A stretch of 64,000 nt of DNA, taken from Dermanyssus gallinae. Lineage: Eukaryota; Arthropoda; Arachnida; Mesostigmata; Dermanyssidae. The translations under genes were made by a program, and so were the position numbers. The notes under the pieces are model-generated. The model ran no database searches, had not been told where the DNA came from, and was given only the letters and a program-made list of their open reading frames with translations. The DNA lies in the NCBI GenBank assembly GCA_003439945.1, contig QVRM01006788.1, positions 1 through 64,000 on the forward strand, in the 5' to 3' direction. Below, in pieces: positions 44,180 to 56,639 of the stretch (within the stretch, counting starts at the first letter, position 1; each line of letters begins with the position of its first letter).

Positions 44180-47100
44180 CGGCTGTAAAAAACGAGCTGG
44201 TTCTAAGAACGAGGTGGTTCTAAGAACGAGCCGGTTCTAAGAAAGAGCTGGTTCTGAGAACAAGTTGGTTCTAAAAACGAGTCGTTCTAAGGACAATACG
44301 GTTCTAAGAACGAGCCGGCTGTAAGAAACGAGGTGGTTTTAAGAACGAGCTGGCTGTAAGAACAGGGTGGTTTTAAGAACGAGGTGGTTCTAAGAACGAG
44401 CTGGTTCTTAAAAAGAGCTGGTTCTAAGAACAAGCCGGTTGTAAGAACGAGCCGGTTGTAAGAACGAGCCGGTTGTAAGAACGAGCCGGTTGTAAGAACG
44501 AGCCTGTTGTAAGAACGAGCCGGTTGTCAGAACGAGGTGGTTCTAAGAACGAGGTGGTTTTAAGAAAGAGCTGGTGTTAAGAAAGAGCTTGTTCTAAGAA
44601 CAAGCTGGCTTTAAAAACGAGCCGTTCTACTAACAATATGGTTTTATGAACGAGCCGGTTGTAAGAAACGAGCTGGTTGTAAGAGCGAGGTAGTTCTAAG
44701 AAAGAGTTGGTTTTAAGAACGAGGTGGTTCTAAGAACGAAGTGGTTCTGGGAACGAGCTGGTTCTTAAAAAGAGCTGGTTCTAAGAACGAGGTGGTTCAA
44801 AGAACGAGATGGTTTTAAGAACGAGGTAATTCTAAGAACGAGGTGGTTCTAAGAACGAGCTTGTTCTAGGAAAAAGCTGGTTCTAAAAACGAGCCGTTCA
44901 AAGAACAATATGGTTCTAAGAACGAGCCGGTTGTAAGAAACGAGCTGGTTCTAAAAACGAGGTGGTTCTAAAAAAGAGCTGGTTCTAAGAACGAGCTTGT
45001 TCTATGAACAAGCTGGTTCTAAAAACGAGCCGTTCTGAGAACAATAAGGGTCTAGCCGGTTGTAAGAAACGAGGTGGTTCTAAGAACGAGGTGGTTCTAA
45101 GAACGAGGTGGTTCTAAGAACGATGTGGTTCTAAGAACGATGTGGTTCTAAGAAAGAGGTGGTTTTAAGGACGAGGTGGTTTTAAGAACGAGGTAGTTCT
45201 AGGAACGAGGTGGTTCTAAGAAAGAGCTGGTTCTAAGAACGAGATGGTTGTAAGAAAGAGCTGGTTCTAAGAACGAGATGGTTGTAAGAAAGAGCTGGTT
45301 TTAAGAACGAGCTGTTCTAGGAAACGCTGGTTCTAAGAACGAGCCGTTCTATGAACAATAGGGTTCTAAGAACGAGCCGGTTGTAAGAAACGAGCTGGTT
45401 CTAAAAACAAGGTGGTTTTAAGAAAGAGCTGGTTCTAAAAGCGACCTTGTTCTAAAAACGAGCTTGTTCTATGAACCAGCTGGTTCTAAAAACGAGCCGT
45501 TCTAAGAACAATAAGGGTCTAGGACGAGCCGGTTGTAAGAAATGAGGTGGTTCTAAGAACGAGGTGATTCTAAGAACGATGTGGTTCTAAGAACGAGGTG
45601 ATTCTAAGAACGATGTTGTTCTAAGAAAGAGCTGGTTTTGAGAACGAGGTGGTTTTAGGAAGGAGATAGTTCTAGGAACAAGGTGGTTCTAAGAAAGAGC
45701 TGGTTCTAAGAACGAGGTGGTTGTAAGAAAGAGCTGGTTTTAAGAACGAGCCGGCTGTAAAAAACGAGCTGGTTCTAAGAACGAGGTGGTTCTAAGAACG
45801 AGCCGGTTCTAAGAAAGAGCTGGTTCTGAGAACAAGTTGGTTCTAAAAACGAGTCGTTCTAAGGACAATACGGTTCTAAGAACGAGCCGGCTGTAAGAAA
45901 CGAGGTGGTTTTAAGAACGAGCTGGCTGTAAGAACAGGGTGGTTTTAAGAACGAGGTGGTTCTAAGAACGAGCTGGTTCTTAAAAAGAGCTGGTTCTAAG
46001 AACAAGCCGGTTGTAAGAACGAGCCGGTTGTAAGAACGAGCCGGTTGTAAGAACGAGCCGGTTGTCAGAACGAGGTGGTTCTAAGAACGAGGTGGTTTTA
46101 AGAAAGAGCTGGTGTTAAGAAAGAGCTGGTTCTAAGAACGAGCTTGTTCTAAGAACAAGCTGGCTTTAAAAACGAGCCGTTCTACTAACAATATGGTTTT
46201 ATGAACGAGCCGGTTGTAAGAAACGAGCTGGTTGTAAGAGCGAGGTAGTTCTAAGAAAGAGTTGGTTTTAAGAACGAGGTGGTTCTAAGAACGAAGTGGT
46301 TCTGGGAACGAGCTGGTTCTTAAAAAGAGCTGGTTCTAAGAACGAGGTAGGTTCAAAGAACGAGATGGTTTTAAGAACGAGGTAATTCTAAGAACGAGGT
46401 GGTTCTAAGAACGAGCTTGTTCTAGGAAAAAGCTGGTTCTAAAAACGAGCCGTTCAAAGAACAATATGGTTCTAAGAACGAGCCGGTTGTAAGAAACGAG
46501 CTGGTTCTAAAAACGAGGTGGTTCTAAAAAAGAGCTGGTTCTAAGAACGAGCTTGTTCTATGAACAAGCTGGTTCTAAAAACGAGCCGTTCTGAGAACAA
46601 TAAGGGTCTAGGACGAGCCGGTTGTAAGAAACGAGGTGGTTCTAAGAACGAGGTGGTTCTAAGAACGAGGTGGTTCTAAGAACGATGTGGTTCTAAGAAC
46701 GATGTGGTTCTAAGAAAGAGGTGGTTTTAAGGACGAGGTGGTTTTAAGAACGAGGTAGTTCTAGGAACGAGGTGGTTCTAAGAAAGAGCTGGTTCTAAGA
46801 ACGAGACGGTTGTAAGAAAGAGCTGGTTTTAAGAACGAGCTGTTCTAGGAAACGCTGGTTCTAAGAACGAGCCGTTCTATGAACAATAGGGTTCTAAGAA
46901 CGAGCCGGTTGTAAGAAACGAGCTGGTTCTAAAAACGAGGTGGTTTTAAGAAAGAGCTGGTTCTAAAAGCGACTTTGTTCTAAAAACGAGCTTGTTCTAT
47001 GAACAAGCTGATTCTAAAAACGAGCCGTTTTAAGGACAATACGGTTCTAAAAACGAGGCGGTTGTAAGAAACGAGGTGGTTCTAAGAACAAGCCGGTTGT

Positions 47101-47340
47101 AAGAAACGAGGTGGTTCTAAGAACGAGGTGGTTCTAAGAACGAAGTGCCTTTAAGAACGAGGTGGGGCAAAGAAACAGCCGGTTTTAAGAACAAGCTTGT
47201 TCTAAGAACAAGCTGGTTCTAAGAACAAGCCGGTTCTAAAAACAAGCCGGTTCTAAGAACAAGCCGGTTCTAAGAACGAGCCAGTTGTAAGAACGAGCCG
47301 GTTGTAAGAACAAGGTGGTTCTAAGAACGAGGTGGTTGTA
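44180..47340 (+). repeat. Two adjacent higher-order repeats of about 1,560 bp
   Basis: GAGCCGGCTGTAAAAAACGA occurs at about 44177 and 45748, and TTCTACTAACAATATGGTTT at 44624 and 46183. The intervening order (GTCGTTCTAAGGACAATACG, GAACAGGGTGG, several CCGGTTGTAAGAACGAG) is shared. Offsets of 1,571 and 1,559 differ by small indels. Confidence 0.85.
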
Positions 47341-49477
47341 AGAACGAGGTGGTTCTAAGAAAGAGCTGGTTTTAAGAAAGAGCTGGTTCTAAGAAAGAGC
47401 TGGTTCTAAGAACGAGCTTGTTCTAAGAACGAGCTTGTTCTAAGAACAAGCTGGCTCTAAAAACGAGATGTTTCTATGAACTTCTTCTACAAACAATATG
47501 GTTCTATGAACGAGCCGGTTGTAAGAAACGAGCTGGTTCTATGAACGAGCCGGTTGTAAGAAACGAGCTGGTTGTAAGAACGAGGTAGTTCTAAGAAAGA
47601 GTTGGTTTTAAGAACGAGGTGGTTCTAAGAACGAAGTGGTTCTGAGAACGAGCTAGTTCTTGAAAAGAGCTGGTTCTAAGAACGAGGTGGTTCGAAGAAC
47701 GGAATGGTTTTAAGAACGTGGTAATTCTAAGAACGAGGTGGTTCTATAAAAGAGCTGGTTCTAAGAACGAGCTTGTTCTAAGAACGAGCTGATTCTAAAA
47801 ACGAGCCGTTTAAAGGACAATACGGTTCTAAGAACGAGGCGGTTGTGAGAAACGAGGTGGTTCTAAGAACAAGCCGGTTGTAAGAAACGAGGTGGTTCTA
47901 AGAACACAGTGCCTTTAAGAACGAGGTGGGCTTCGAAACAGCCGGTTTTAAAAACAAGCTTGTTCTAAGAACAAGCTGGTTCTAAGAACAAGCCGGTTCT
48001 AAGAACAAGTCGGTTCTACGAACAAGCCGGTTTTAAGAACGAGCCGGTTGTAAGAATAAGCCGGTTGTAAGAACGAGGTGGTTGTAAGAGCGAGGTGGTT
48101 CTAAGAACGAGGTGGTTCTAAGAAAGAGCTGGTTTTAAGAAAGAGCTGGTTCTAAAAAAGAGCTGGTTCTAAGAACGAGCTTGTTCTTAAAACGAGCCGT
48201 TCTAAGGACAATAAGGGTCTAGGACGAGCCGGTTGTAAGAAACGAGGTGGTTCTAAGAACGAGGTGGTTCTAAGAACGAGGTGGTTCTAAGAACGAGGTG
48301 GTGGTAAGAACGAGGCGGTTCTAAAAACGAGGTGGTTTTAAGAACGAGGTGGTTCTAAGAACGATGTGGTTCTAAGAAAGAGGTGGTTCTAAGAAAGAGG
48401 TGGTTTTAAGAACGAGGTGGTTTTAAGAACGAGGTAGTTCTAGGAACGAGGTGGTTCTAAGAAAGAGCTGGTTCTAAGAACGAGGTGGTTCTAAGAAAGA
48501 GCTGGTTTTAAGAACGAACTTGTTCTAGAAAACGCTGGTTTTAAGAACGAGCTTGTTCTAGGAAACGCTGGTTCTAAAAATGAGCCGTTCTAAGAACAAT
48601 ATGGTTCTATGAACGAGCCGGTTGTAAGAAACGAGCTGGTTCTAAAAACGAGGTGGTTCTAAGAAAGAGCTGGTTCTAAAAGCGAGCTTGTTTTAAGAAC
48701 GAGCTTGTTCTAAGAACGAGCTTGTTCTATAAACAAGCTGATTCTAAAAACGAGCCGTTTTAAGGACAATACGGTTCTAAGAACGAGGCGGTTGTAAGAA
48801 ACGAGGTGGTTCTAAGAACAAGCCGGTTGTAAAAAACGAGGTGGTTCTAAAAACGAGGTGGTTCTAAGAACGAAGTGCCTTTAAGAACGAGGTGGGGCTA
48901 AGAAACAGCCGGTTTTAAGAACAAGCTTGTTATAAGAACGAGCTGGTTCTAAGAACAAGCCGGTTCTAAGAACAAGCCGGTTCTAAGAACGAGCCGGTTA
49001 TAAGGACGAGCCGGTTGTAAGCACGAGGTGTTTCTAAGAAGGAGATGGTTCTAAGAACGAGATGGTTCTAAGAAAGAGCTGGTTCTAAGAACGAGCTTGT
49101 TCTAAGAACGAGCTTGTTCTAAGAACGAGATTGTTCTAAAAACGAGTCGTTTTAAGGACAATAATGTTCTATGAACGAGCCGGTTGTAAGAAACAAGCTG
49201 GTTCTAAGAACGAGGTGGTTCTAAGAACGAAGTGGTTCTGGGAACGAGGTACTTCTAAAAAAAAGCTGGTTCTAAGAACGAGGTGGTTCTAAGAACGAGA
49301 TAGTTTTAAGAACGAGGTAATTCTAAAAACGAGATGGTTCTAAGAAAGAGCTGGTTCTAAGAACGAGCTTGTTCTAGGAAAAAGCTGGTTCTAAAAACGA
49401 GCCGTTCGAAGAAGAATATGGTTCTAAGAACGAGCCGGTTGTAAGAAACGAGGTGGTTCTAAAAACGAGGTGGTGTA

Positions 49478-49870
49478 AGTAAGAGCTGGTTCTAAGAACG
49501 AGCTTGTTCTATGAACAAGCAGATTCTAAAAACGAGCCGTTCGTAGAACAATAAGGGTCTAAGGACGAGCCGGTTCTAAGAACGAGGTGGTTATAAGTAA
49601 GAGCTGGTTCTAAGAACGAGCTTGTTCTATGAACAAGCAGATTCTAAAAACGAGCCGTTCGTAGAACAATAAGGGTCTAAGGACGAGCCGGTTCTAAGAA
49701 CGAGGTGGTTCTAAGAACGAGGTGGTTATAAGAAAGAGCTGGTTTTCAGAAGGAGCTTGTTCTATGAACAAGCAGATTTTAAAAACGAGCCGTTCGTAGA
49801 ACAATAAGGGTCTAAGGACGAGCCGGTTCTAAGAACGAGGTGGTTCTAAGAACGAGGTGGTTATAAGAAA
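49478..49870 (+). repeat. Three short-period copies of a block of about 120-160 bp
   Basis: GAACAAGCAGATTCTAAAAA followed by CGAGCCGTTCGTAGAACAAT and AAGGGTCTAAGGACGAGCCG occurs at about 49515, 49631 and 49765. This is a nested amplification inside the larger repeat order. Confidence 0.85.
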
Positions 49871-51108
49871 GAGCTGGTTTTCAGAAGGAGCTTGTTCTAT
49901 AAACGAGCTGGTTTTAAAAACAAGCCGTTCTAAGATCGAGCTGGTTCTAGGAACGAGCTGGTTCTAAGAACGAGGTGGTTCTAAGAAAGAGCTGGTTCTA
50001 AAAACGAGCTTGTTCTAAGAACAAACTAGTTTTAAGAGCGAGGTGAATCTAAGAACGAGGTGGTTCTAAGAACAAGGTGGTTCTAAGAACGAGGTGGTTC
50101 TAAGAACGAGGTGGTTCTAAGAACGATGTGGTTCTAAGAACGATGTGGTTCTAAGAAAGAGGTGGTTCTAAGAAAGAGGTGGTTTTAAGAACGAGGTGGT
50201 TTTAAGAACGAGGTGGTTTTAAGAACGAGGTGGTTTTAAGAACGAGGTAGTTCTAGGAACGAGGTGGTTCTAAGAAAGAGCTGGTTCTAGGAACGAGGTG
50301 GTTCTAAGAAAGAGCTGGTTCTAAGAAAGAGCTAGTTCTAAGAACAAGCTGGTTCTGAAAACAAGCTGGTTCTAAAACGAGCTGGTTCTAAAAACGAGCT
50401 AGTTCTAAAAACGAGCTAGTTCTAAAAACGAGCTGGTTCTAAAAACGAGCCGTTTCAAAGACAATACGGTTGTAAGAATGAGCCGGTTGTAAGAACGAGT
50501 TGGTTTTAAGAACGAGCTGGCTCTTAGAACGAGGTGGTTCTTAGAATGAGGTGGCTCTAAGAACGAGATGGTTTTAAGAATGAGGTGGTTCAAAGAATGA
50601 GGTGGTTCAAAGAACGTGGTGGTTATAAGAATGAGGTGGTTCTAAGAACGAGCTGGTCATTAGGACGAGGTGGTTCTAAGAATGAGGAGGTTCTATGAAC
50701 GAGATGGTTCTAAGAATGAGGTGGTTTTAAAAACGTGGTGGTTATAAGAATGAGGTGGTTCCAAAAAACGTGGTGGTTCGAAGAATCAGGTGGTTCTAAG
50801 AACGACGTGGTTCTAAGAAAGAGCTGGTTCTAAGAACGAGGTGGTTCAAAGAAAGAGCTAGCTCTAAGAACGAGGTGGTTCTAAGAATGAGATGGTTATA
50901 AGAACGTGGTGGTTGTAAGAATGAGGTGGTTCTAAGAAAGAGCTGGTTCTAAGAATGAGCTGGTTTTAAGAAAGAGCTGGTTCTAAAAGCGAGCTTATTC
51001 TAAGTACGAGCTTGTTCTAAGAACAAGCTGGTTCTGAAAATGAGCCGTTTTAAGGACAATACGGTTCTAAGAACGAGCCAGTTGTAAACAACGAGCTGGT
51101 TGTAAGCA

Positions 51109-51167
51109 CGGGGTGGTTCTAAGAACGAGCTTGTTCTAAAAACAAGCTGGTTCTTAGAACCACCCCG
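51109..51167. repeat. 27-bp-arm palindrome with 5-base loop, interrupting the satellite register
   Basis: The left arm 51109-51135 (CGGGGTGGTTCTAAGAAC, then GAGCTTGTT) is matched by the reverse complement of 51141-51167 at 26 of 27 positions, with loop CTAAA. Related copies at about 53038, 53766 and 55074 carry the left arm but continue as AAGCTGGTTCTAAAAACGAG. Here the 13 bases TAGAACCACCCCG are inserted. The insertion is exactly what completes the palindrome. Confidence 0.9.
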
Positions 51168-51379
51168 AAAAACGAGCCGGTTTAAAAACAACGCGGTTCT
51201 AAGAACAAGCCGGTTGTAAGAACGAGGTGGTTGTGAGAACGAGATGGTTCTAAGAACGAGCCGGTTGTAAGAACGAGCCGGTTGTAAGAACGAGCCGGTT
51301 GTCAGGACGAGGTGGTTCTAAGAACGAGGTGGTTCTAAGAAAGAGCTGGTTTTAAGAAAGACCTGGTTGTAAGAAAGAG

Positions 51380-52895
51380 CTGGTTGAAAAACAAGCTTGT
51401 TCAATGAACAAGCTGGCCCTAAAAACGAGCTGTTCTACAAACAATATGGTTCTATGAACGAGCCGGTTGTAAGAAACGAGCTGGTTCTAAGAACGAGGTA
51501 GTCCTAAAAAAGAGTTGGTTTTAAGAACGAGGTGGTTCTAAGAACGAAGTGGTTCTGGGAACGAGCTAGTTCTTAAAAAGAGCTAATTCTAAGAACGAGG
51601 TGGTTCGAAGAACGAAATGGTTTTAAGAACGAGGTGGTTCTAAGAAAGAGCTGGTTCTCAGAACGAGCTTGTTCTAGGAAAAAGCTGGTTCTAAAAACGA
51701 GCCGTTCGTAGAACAATATGGTTCTAAGAACGAGCCGGTTGTAAGAAACGAGCTGGTTCTAAAATCGAGGTGGTTCTAAAAAAGAGATGGTTCTAAGAAC
51801 GAGCTTGTTCTAAAAACGAGCTTGTTCTAAGAACGAGCTTGTTCTATGAACAAGTTGGTTCTAAAAACGAGCCGTTCTAAGGACAATAAGGGTCTAGGAC
51901 GAGCCGGTTGTAAGAAACCAGGTGGTTCTAAGAACGAGGTGGTTCTAAGAACGAGGTGGTTCTAAGAACGATGTGGTTCTAAGAAAAAGGTGGTTCTAAG
52001 AAAGAGGTGGTTCTAAGAAAGAGGTGGTTCTAAGAAAGAGGTGGTTCTAAGAAAGAGGTGGTTCTAAGAAAGAGGTGGTTTTAAGAACGAGGTGGTTCTA
52101 AGAAAGAGGTGATTCTAAGAAAGAGGTGGTTCTAAGAAAAAGGTGGTTCTAAGAAAGAGGTGGTTTTAAGAACGAGGTGGTTCTAAGAAAGAGGTGGTTT
52201 TAAGAACGAGGTGGTTTTAAGAACGAGGTAGTTTTAGGAACGAGGTGGTTACAAGAAAGAGCTGGTTCTCAGAACGAGGTAGTTCTAAGAAAGAGCTGGT
52301 TTTAAGAACGAGCTTGTTCTAGAAAACGCTGGTTCTAAAAACGAGCCGTTCTATGAACAATATGGTTCTAAGAACGAGCCGGTTGTAAGAAACAAGCTGG
52401 TTCTAAAACGAGGTGGTTCTAGGAAAGAGCTGGTTCTAAAAGCGAGCTTGTTCTAAGAACGAGCTTGTTCTATGAACAAGCTGATTCTAAAAACGAGCCG
52501 TTTTAAGGACAATACGGTTCTAAGAACGAGGCGGTTGTAAGAAACGAGGTGGTTCTAAGAACAAGCCGGTTGTAAAAAACGAGGTGGTTCTAAGAACGAG
52601 GTGGTTCAAAGAACGTGGTGGTTATAAGAATGAGGTGGTTCTAAGAACGAGCTGGCTCTTAGAATAAGGTGGTTCTAAGAATGAGGTGGTTCTATGAACG
52701 AGATGGTTCTAAGAATGAGGTGGTTCTAAGAACGTGGTGGTTATAAGAATGAGGTGGTTCTAAAAACGTGGTGGTTCTAAGAATGAGGTGGTTCTAAGAA
52801 TGAGGTGGTTCTATGAACGAGATGGTTCTAAGAATGAAGTGGTTCTAAGAACGTGGTGGTTATAAGAATGAGGTGGTTCTTAGAAAGAGCTGGTT
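51380..52895 (+). repeat. Higher-order block A, copied again at 59635-61266
   Basis: Shared rare markers in order: AACAAGCTTGTTCAATGAAC, GAGCTGTTCTACAAACAATA, GAAACCAGGTGGTTC, a homogeneous GAAAGAGGTGGTTCTAA run, GGTTACAAGAAAGAGC and GAACGTGGTGGTTATAAGAA. The copy ends at GTTCTTAGAAAGAGCTGGTT in both places. The homogeneous run is longer in the second copy. Confidence 0.88.
51975..52200 (+). repeat. Homogeneous run of the GAAAGAGGTGGTTCTAA variant
   Basis: About a dozen nearly identical 17-bp units in a row. The matching run in the copy at about 60245-60610 is longer by roughly seven units. Confidence 0.88.
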
Positions 52896-55800
52896 TTAAG
52901 AACGAGGTGGTTTTAAAAAAGAGCTGCTTCTAAGAGCGAGCTTGTTCTAAGAACAAGCTGGTTCTAAAAACGAGTCGTTCTAAGGACAATACGGTTCTAA
53001 GAACGAGCCAATTGTAAGCAACGAGCTGGTTCTAAGCACGGGGTGGTTCTAAGAACGAGCTTGTTCTAAAAACAAGCTGGTTCTAAAAACGAGCCGGTTT
53101 AAGAACAACACGGTTCTAAGAACAAGCCGGTTGTAAGAACGAGGTGGTTGTAAGAACGAGATGGTTCTAAGAACGAGGTGGTTCTAAGAACGAGTTGTTT
53201 CTAAGAACGAGGTGGTTCTAAGAAAAAGCTGGTTTCAGGAATGAGCTTGTTCTAAAAACGAGCCGTTCTAAGGACAATATGGTTCTAAGAACGAGGTGGT
53301 TCTTAGAATGAGGTGATTCTAAGAACGAGATGGTTCTAAGAATGAGGTGGTTCAAAAAACGTGGTGGTTATAAGAATGAGGTGGTTCTAAGAACGAGCTG
53401 GCTCTTAGAATGAGGTGGTTCTATGAACGAGATGGTTCTAAGAATGAGGTGGTTCTAAGAACGTGGTGGTTATAAGAATGAGGTGGTTCTAAAAACGTGG
53501 TGGTTCTAAGAATGAGGTGGTTCTATGAACGAGATGGTTCTAAGAATGAGGTGGTTCTAAGAACGTGGTGGTTATAAGAATGAGGTGGTTCTAAGAAAGA
53601 GCTGGTTTTAAGAACGAGGTGGTTTTAAAAAAGAGCTGCTTCTAAGAGCGAGCTTGTTCTAAGTACAAGCTTGTTCTAAGAACAAGCTGGTTCTAAAACC
53701 GAGTCGTTCTAAGGACAATACGGTTCTAAGAACGAGCCAATTGTAAGCAACGAGATTGTTCTAAGCACGGGGTGGTTCTAAGAACGAGCTTGTTCTAAAA
53801 ACAAGCTGGTTCTAAAAACAAGCTGGTTCTAAAAACGAGCCGGTTTAAGAACAACACGGTTCTAAGAACAAGCCGGTTGTAAGAACGAGGTGGTTGTAAG
53901 AACAAGATGGTTCTAAGAACGAGGTGGTTCTAAGAACGAGTTGTTTCTAAGAACGAGGTGGTTCTAAGAAAAAGCTGGTTTTAGGAATGAGCTTGTTCTA
54001 AAAACGAGCCGTTCTAGGGACAATATGGCTCTAAGAACGAGGTGGTTTTAAGAAAGAGCTGGTTCTAAGAACGAGATTGTTCGAAGAACTAGCTTGTTCT
54101 AAGAACAAGTTGGTTCTAAAAATGAGCCGTTTTAAGGACAACACGGTTTTGAGAACAAACCGGTTGTAAGAACGAGGTGGTTGTAAAAACGAGATATTTT
54201 TAAGAACGAGGTGGTTCTAAGAACGAGGTGGTTCTAAGAACGAGCTGGTTCAAAGAAAAAGCGGGTTTAAAAAAAGAGCTGGTTCTAAGAAAGAGCTAGT
54301 TCTAAGAACGAGCTGGTTCTAAAAACAAGCTGGTTCTAAAAACGAGCTGGTTCTAAAAACAAGCTGGTTCTAAAAACGAGCTGGTTCTAAAAACGAGCTG
54401 GTTCTAAAAACGAGCCGTTCCAAAGACAATACGGCTGTAAGAATGAGACGGTTGTAAAAACGAGTAGGTTTTAAGAACGAGCTGGCTCTTAGAACGAGGT
54501 AGTTCTAAGAATGAGGTGGTTCTAAGAACGAGATGGTTCTAAGAATGAGGTGGTTCAAAGAACGTGGTGGTTATAAGAATGAGGTGGTTCTAAGAACGAG
54601 CTGGCTCTTAGAACGAGGTGGTTGTAAGAATAAGGTGGTTCTAAGAACAAGATGGTTCTAAGAATGAGGTGGTCCTAAGAACGTGGTGGTTATAAGAATG
54701 AGGTGGTTCTAAGAACGTGGTGGTTCTAAGAATGAGGTGGTTCTAAAAACGACGTGGTTCTAAGAAAGAGCTGGTTCTAAGAACGAGGTGGTTCAAAGAA
54801 AGAGCTGGCTCTAAGAATGAGGTGGTTCTAAGAACGACGTGGTTCTAAGAAAGAGCTGGTTCTAAGAACGAGGTGGTTCAAAGAAAGAGCTGGCTCTAAA
54901 AACGAGGTGGTTTTAAGAACGAGGTGGTTTTAAGAAAGAGCTGGTTCTAAAAGCGAGTTTGTTCTAAGTACGAGCTTGTTCTAAGAACAAGCTAATTCTA
55001 AAAACGAGCCGTTCTAAGAACAATACGGTTCTAAAAACGAGCCAGTTGTAAACAACGAGCTGGTTCTAAGCACGGGGTGGTTCTAAGAACGAGCTTGTTC
55101 TAAAAACAAGCTGGTTCTAAAAACGAGCCGGTTTAAAAACAACACGGTTCTAAGAACAAGCCGGTTGTAAGAACGAGGTGGTTGTAAGAACGAGATGGTT
55201 CTAAGAACGAGGTGGTTCTAAGAACGAGTTGGATCTAACAACGAGGTGGTTCTAAGAAAAAGCTGGTTTTAAGAAAGAGCTGGTTCGAAGAACGAGATTG
55301 TTTGAAGAACGAGCTTGTTCTAAGAACAAGCTGGTTCTAAAAATGAGCCGTTTTAAGGACAACACGGTTTTGAGAACAAGCCGGTTGTAAGAACGAGGTG
55401 GTTGTAAAAACGAGATATTTCTAAGAACAAGGTGGATCTAAGAACAAGGTGGTTATAAGAACGAGATGGTTTTAAGAACGAGGTGGTTGTAAGAACGAGA
55501 TGGTTCTAAGAACAAGCCGTTCTAAGAACGAGCCGGTTGTAAGAACGAGCCGGTTGTCAGGACAAGGTGGTTCTAAGAACGAGGTGGTTCTAAGAAAGAG
55601 CTGGTTTTAAGAAAGAGCTGGTTGTAAGAAAGAGCTGGTTCTATGAACGAGCCGGTTGTAAGAAACGTGCTGGTTTTAAGAACGAGGTAGTTCTAAGAAA
55701 GAGTTGGTTTTAAGAACGAGCTGGTTCTAAGAACGAAGTGGTTCTGAGAACGAGCTGGTTCTTAAAAAGAGCTGGTTCTAAGAACGAGGTGGTTTGAAGA

Positions 55801-56639
55801 ACGAGATGGTTTTAAAAACGAGGTAATTCTAAAAACGAGGTGGTTCTAAGAAAGAGCTGGTTCTAAGAACGAGCTTGTTCTAAGAACGAGCTTGTTCTAT
55901 GAACAAGCTGATTCTAAAAACGAGCCGTTTTAAGGACAATACGGTTCTAAGAACGAGGCGGTTGTGAGAAACGAGGTGGTTCTAAGAACAAGGCAGTTGT
56001 AGGAAACAAGGTGGTTCTAAGAACACAGTGCCTTTAAGAACGAGGTGGGCTTCGAAACAGCCGGTTTTAAGAACAAGCTTGTTCTAAGAACAAGCTGGTT
56101 CTAAGAACAAGCCGGTTCTAAGAACAAGCCGGTTTTAGGAACGAGCCGGTTGTAAGAACGAGCCGGTTGTAAGAACGAGGTGGTTCTAAGAGCGAGGTGG
56201 TTCTAAGAACAAGGTGGTTCTAAGAAAGAGCTGGTTTTAAGAAAGAGCTGGTTTTAAAAAGAGCTTTTTCTAAGAACGAGCTTGTTCTAAGAACGAGCTT
56301 GTTCTTAAAACGAGCCGTTCTAAGGACAATAAGGGTCTAGGACGAGCCGGTTGTAAGAAACGAGGTGGTTCTAAGAACGAGGTGGTGGTAAGAACGAGGT
56401 GGTTCTAAGAACGAGGTGGTGGTAAGAACGAGGCGGTTCTAGAACGAGGTGGTTCTAAGAACGAGGTGGTTCTGAGAACGAGGTGGTTCTAAGAACGATG
56501 TGGTTCTAAGAAAGAGGTGGTTCTAAGAAAGAGGTGGTTTTAAGAACGAGGTGGTTTTAAGAATGAGGTAGTTTTAGGAACGAGGTGGTTCTAAGAAAGA
56601 GCTGGTTCTAAGAACGAGGTGGTTCTAAGAAAGAGCTGG

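Noticed and set aside
50405..50593. 62-codon minus-strand ORF inside the satellite
   Set aside because: It is a chance opening in 17-bp repeats; the peptide simply echoes the repeat with a 17-residue period. Consensus units place a stop (TAG or TAA) in one of three phases, so such ORFs arise only through local variants.
51000..51191. 63-codon minus-strand ORF inside the satellite
   Set aside because: Same cause as above; no start context or non-repeat sequence.
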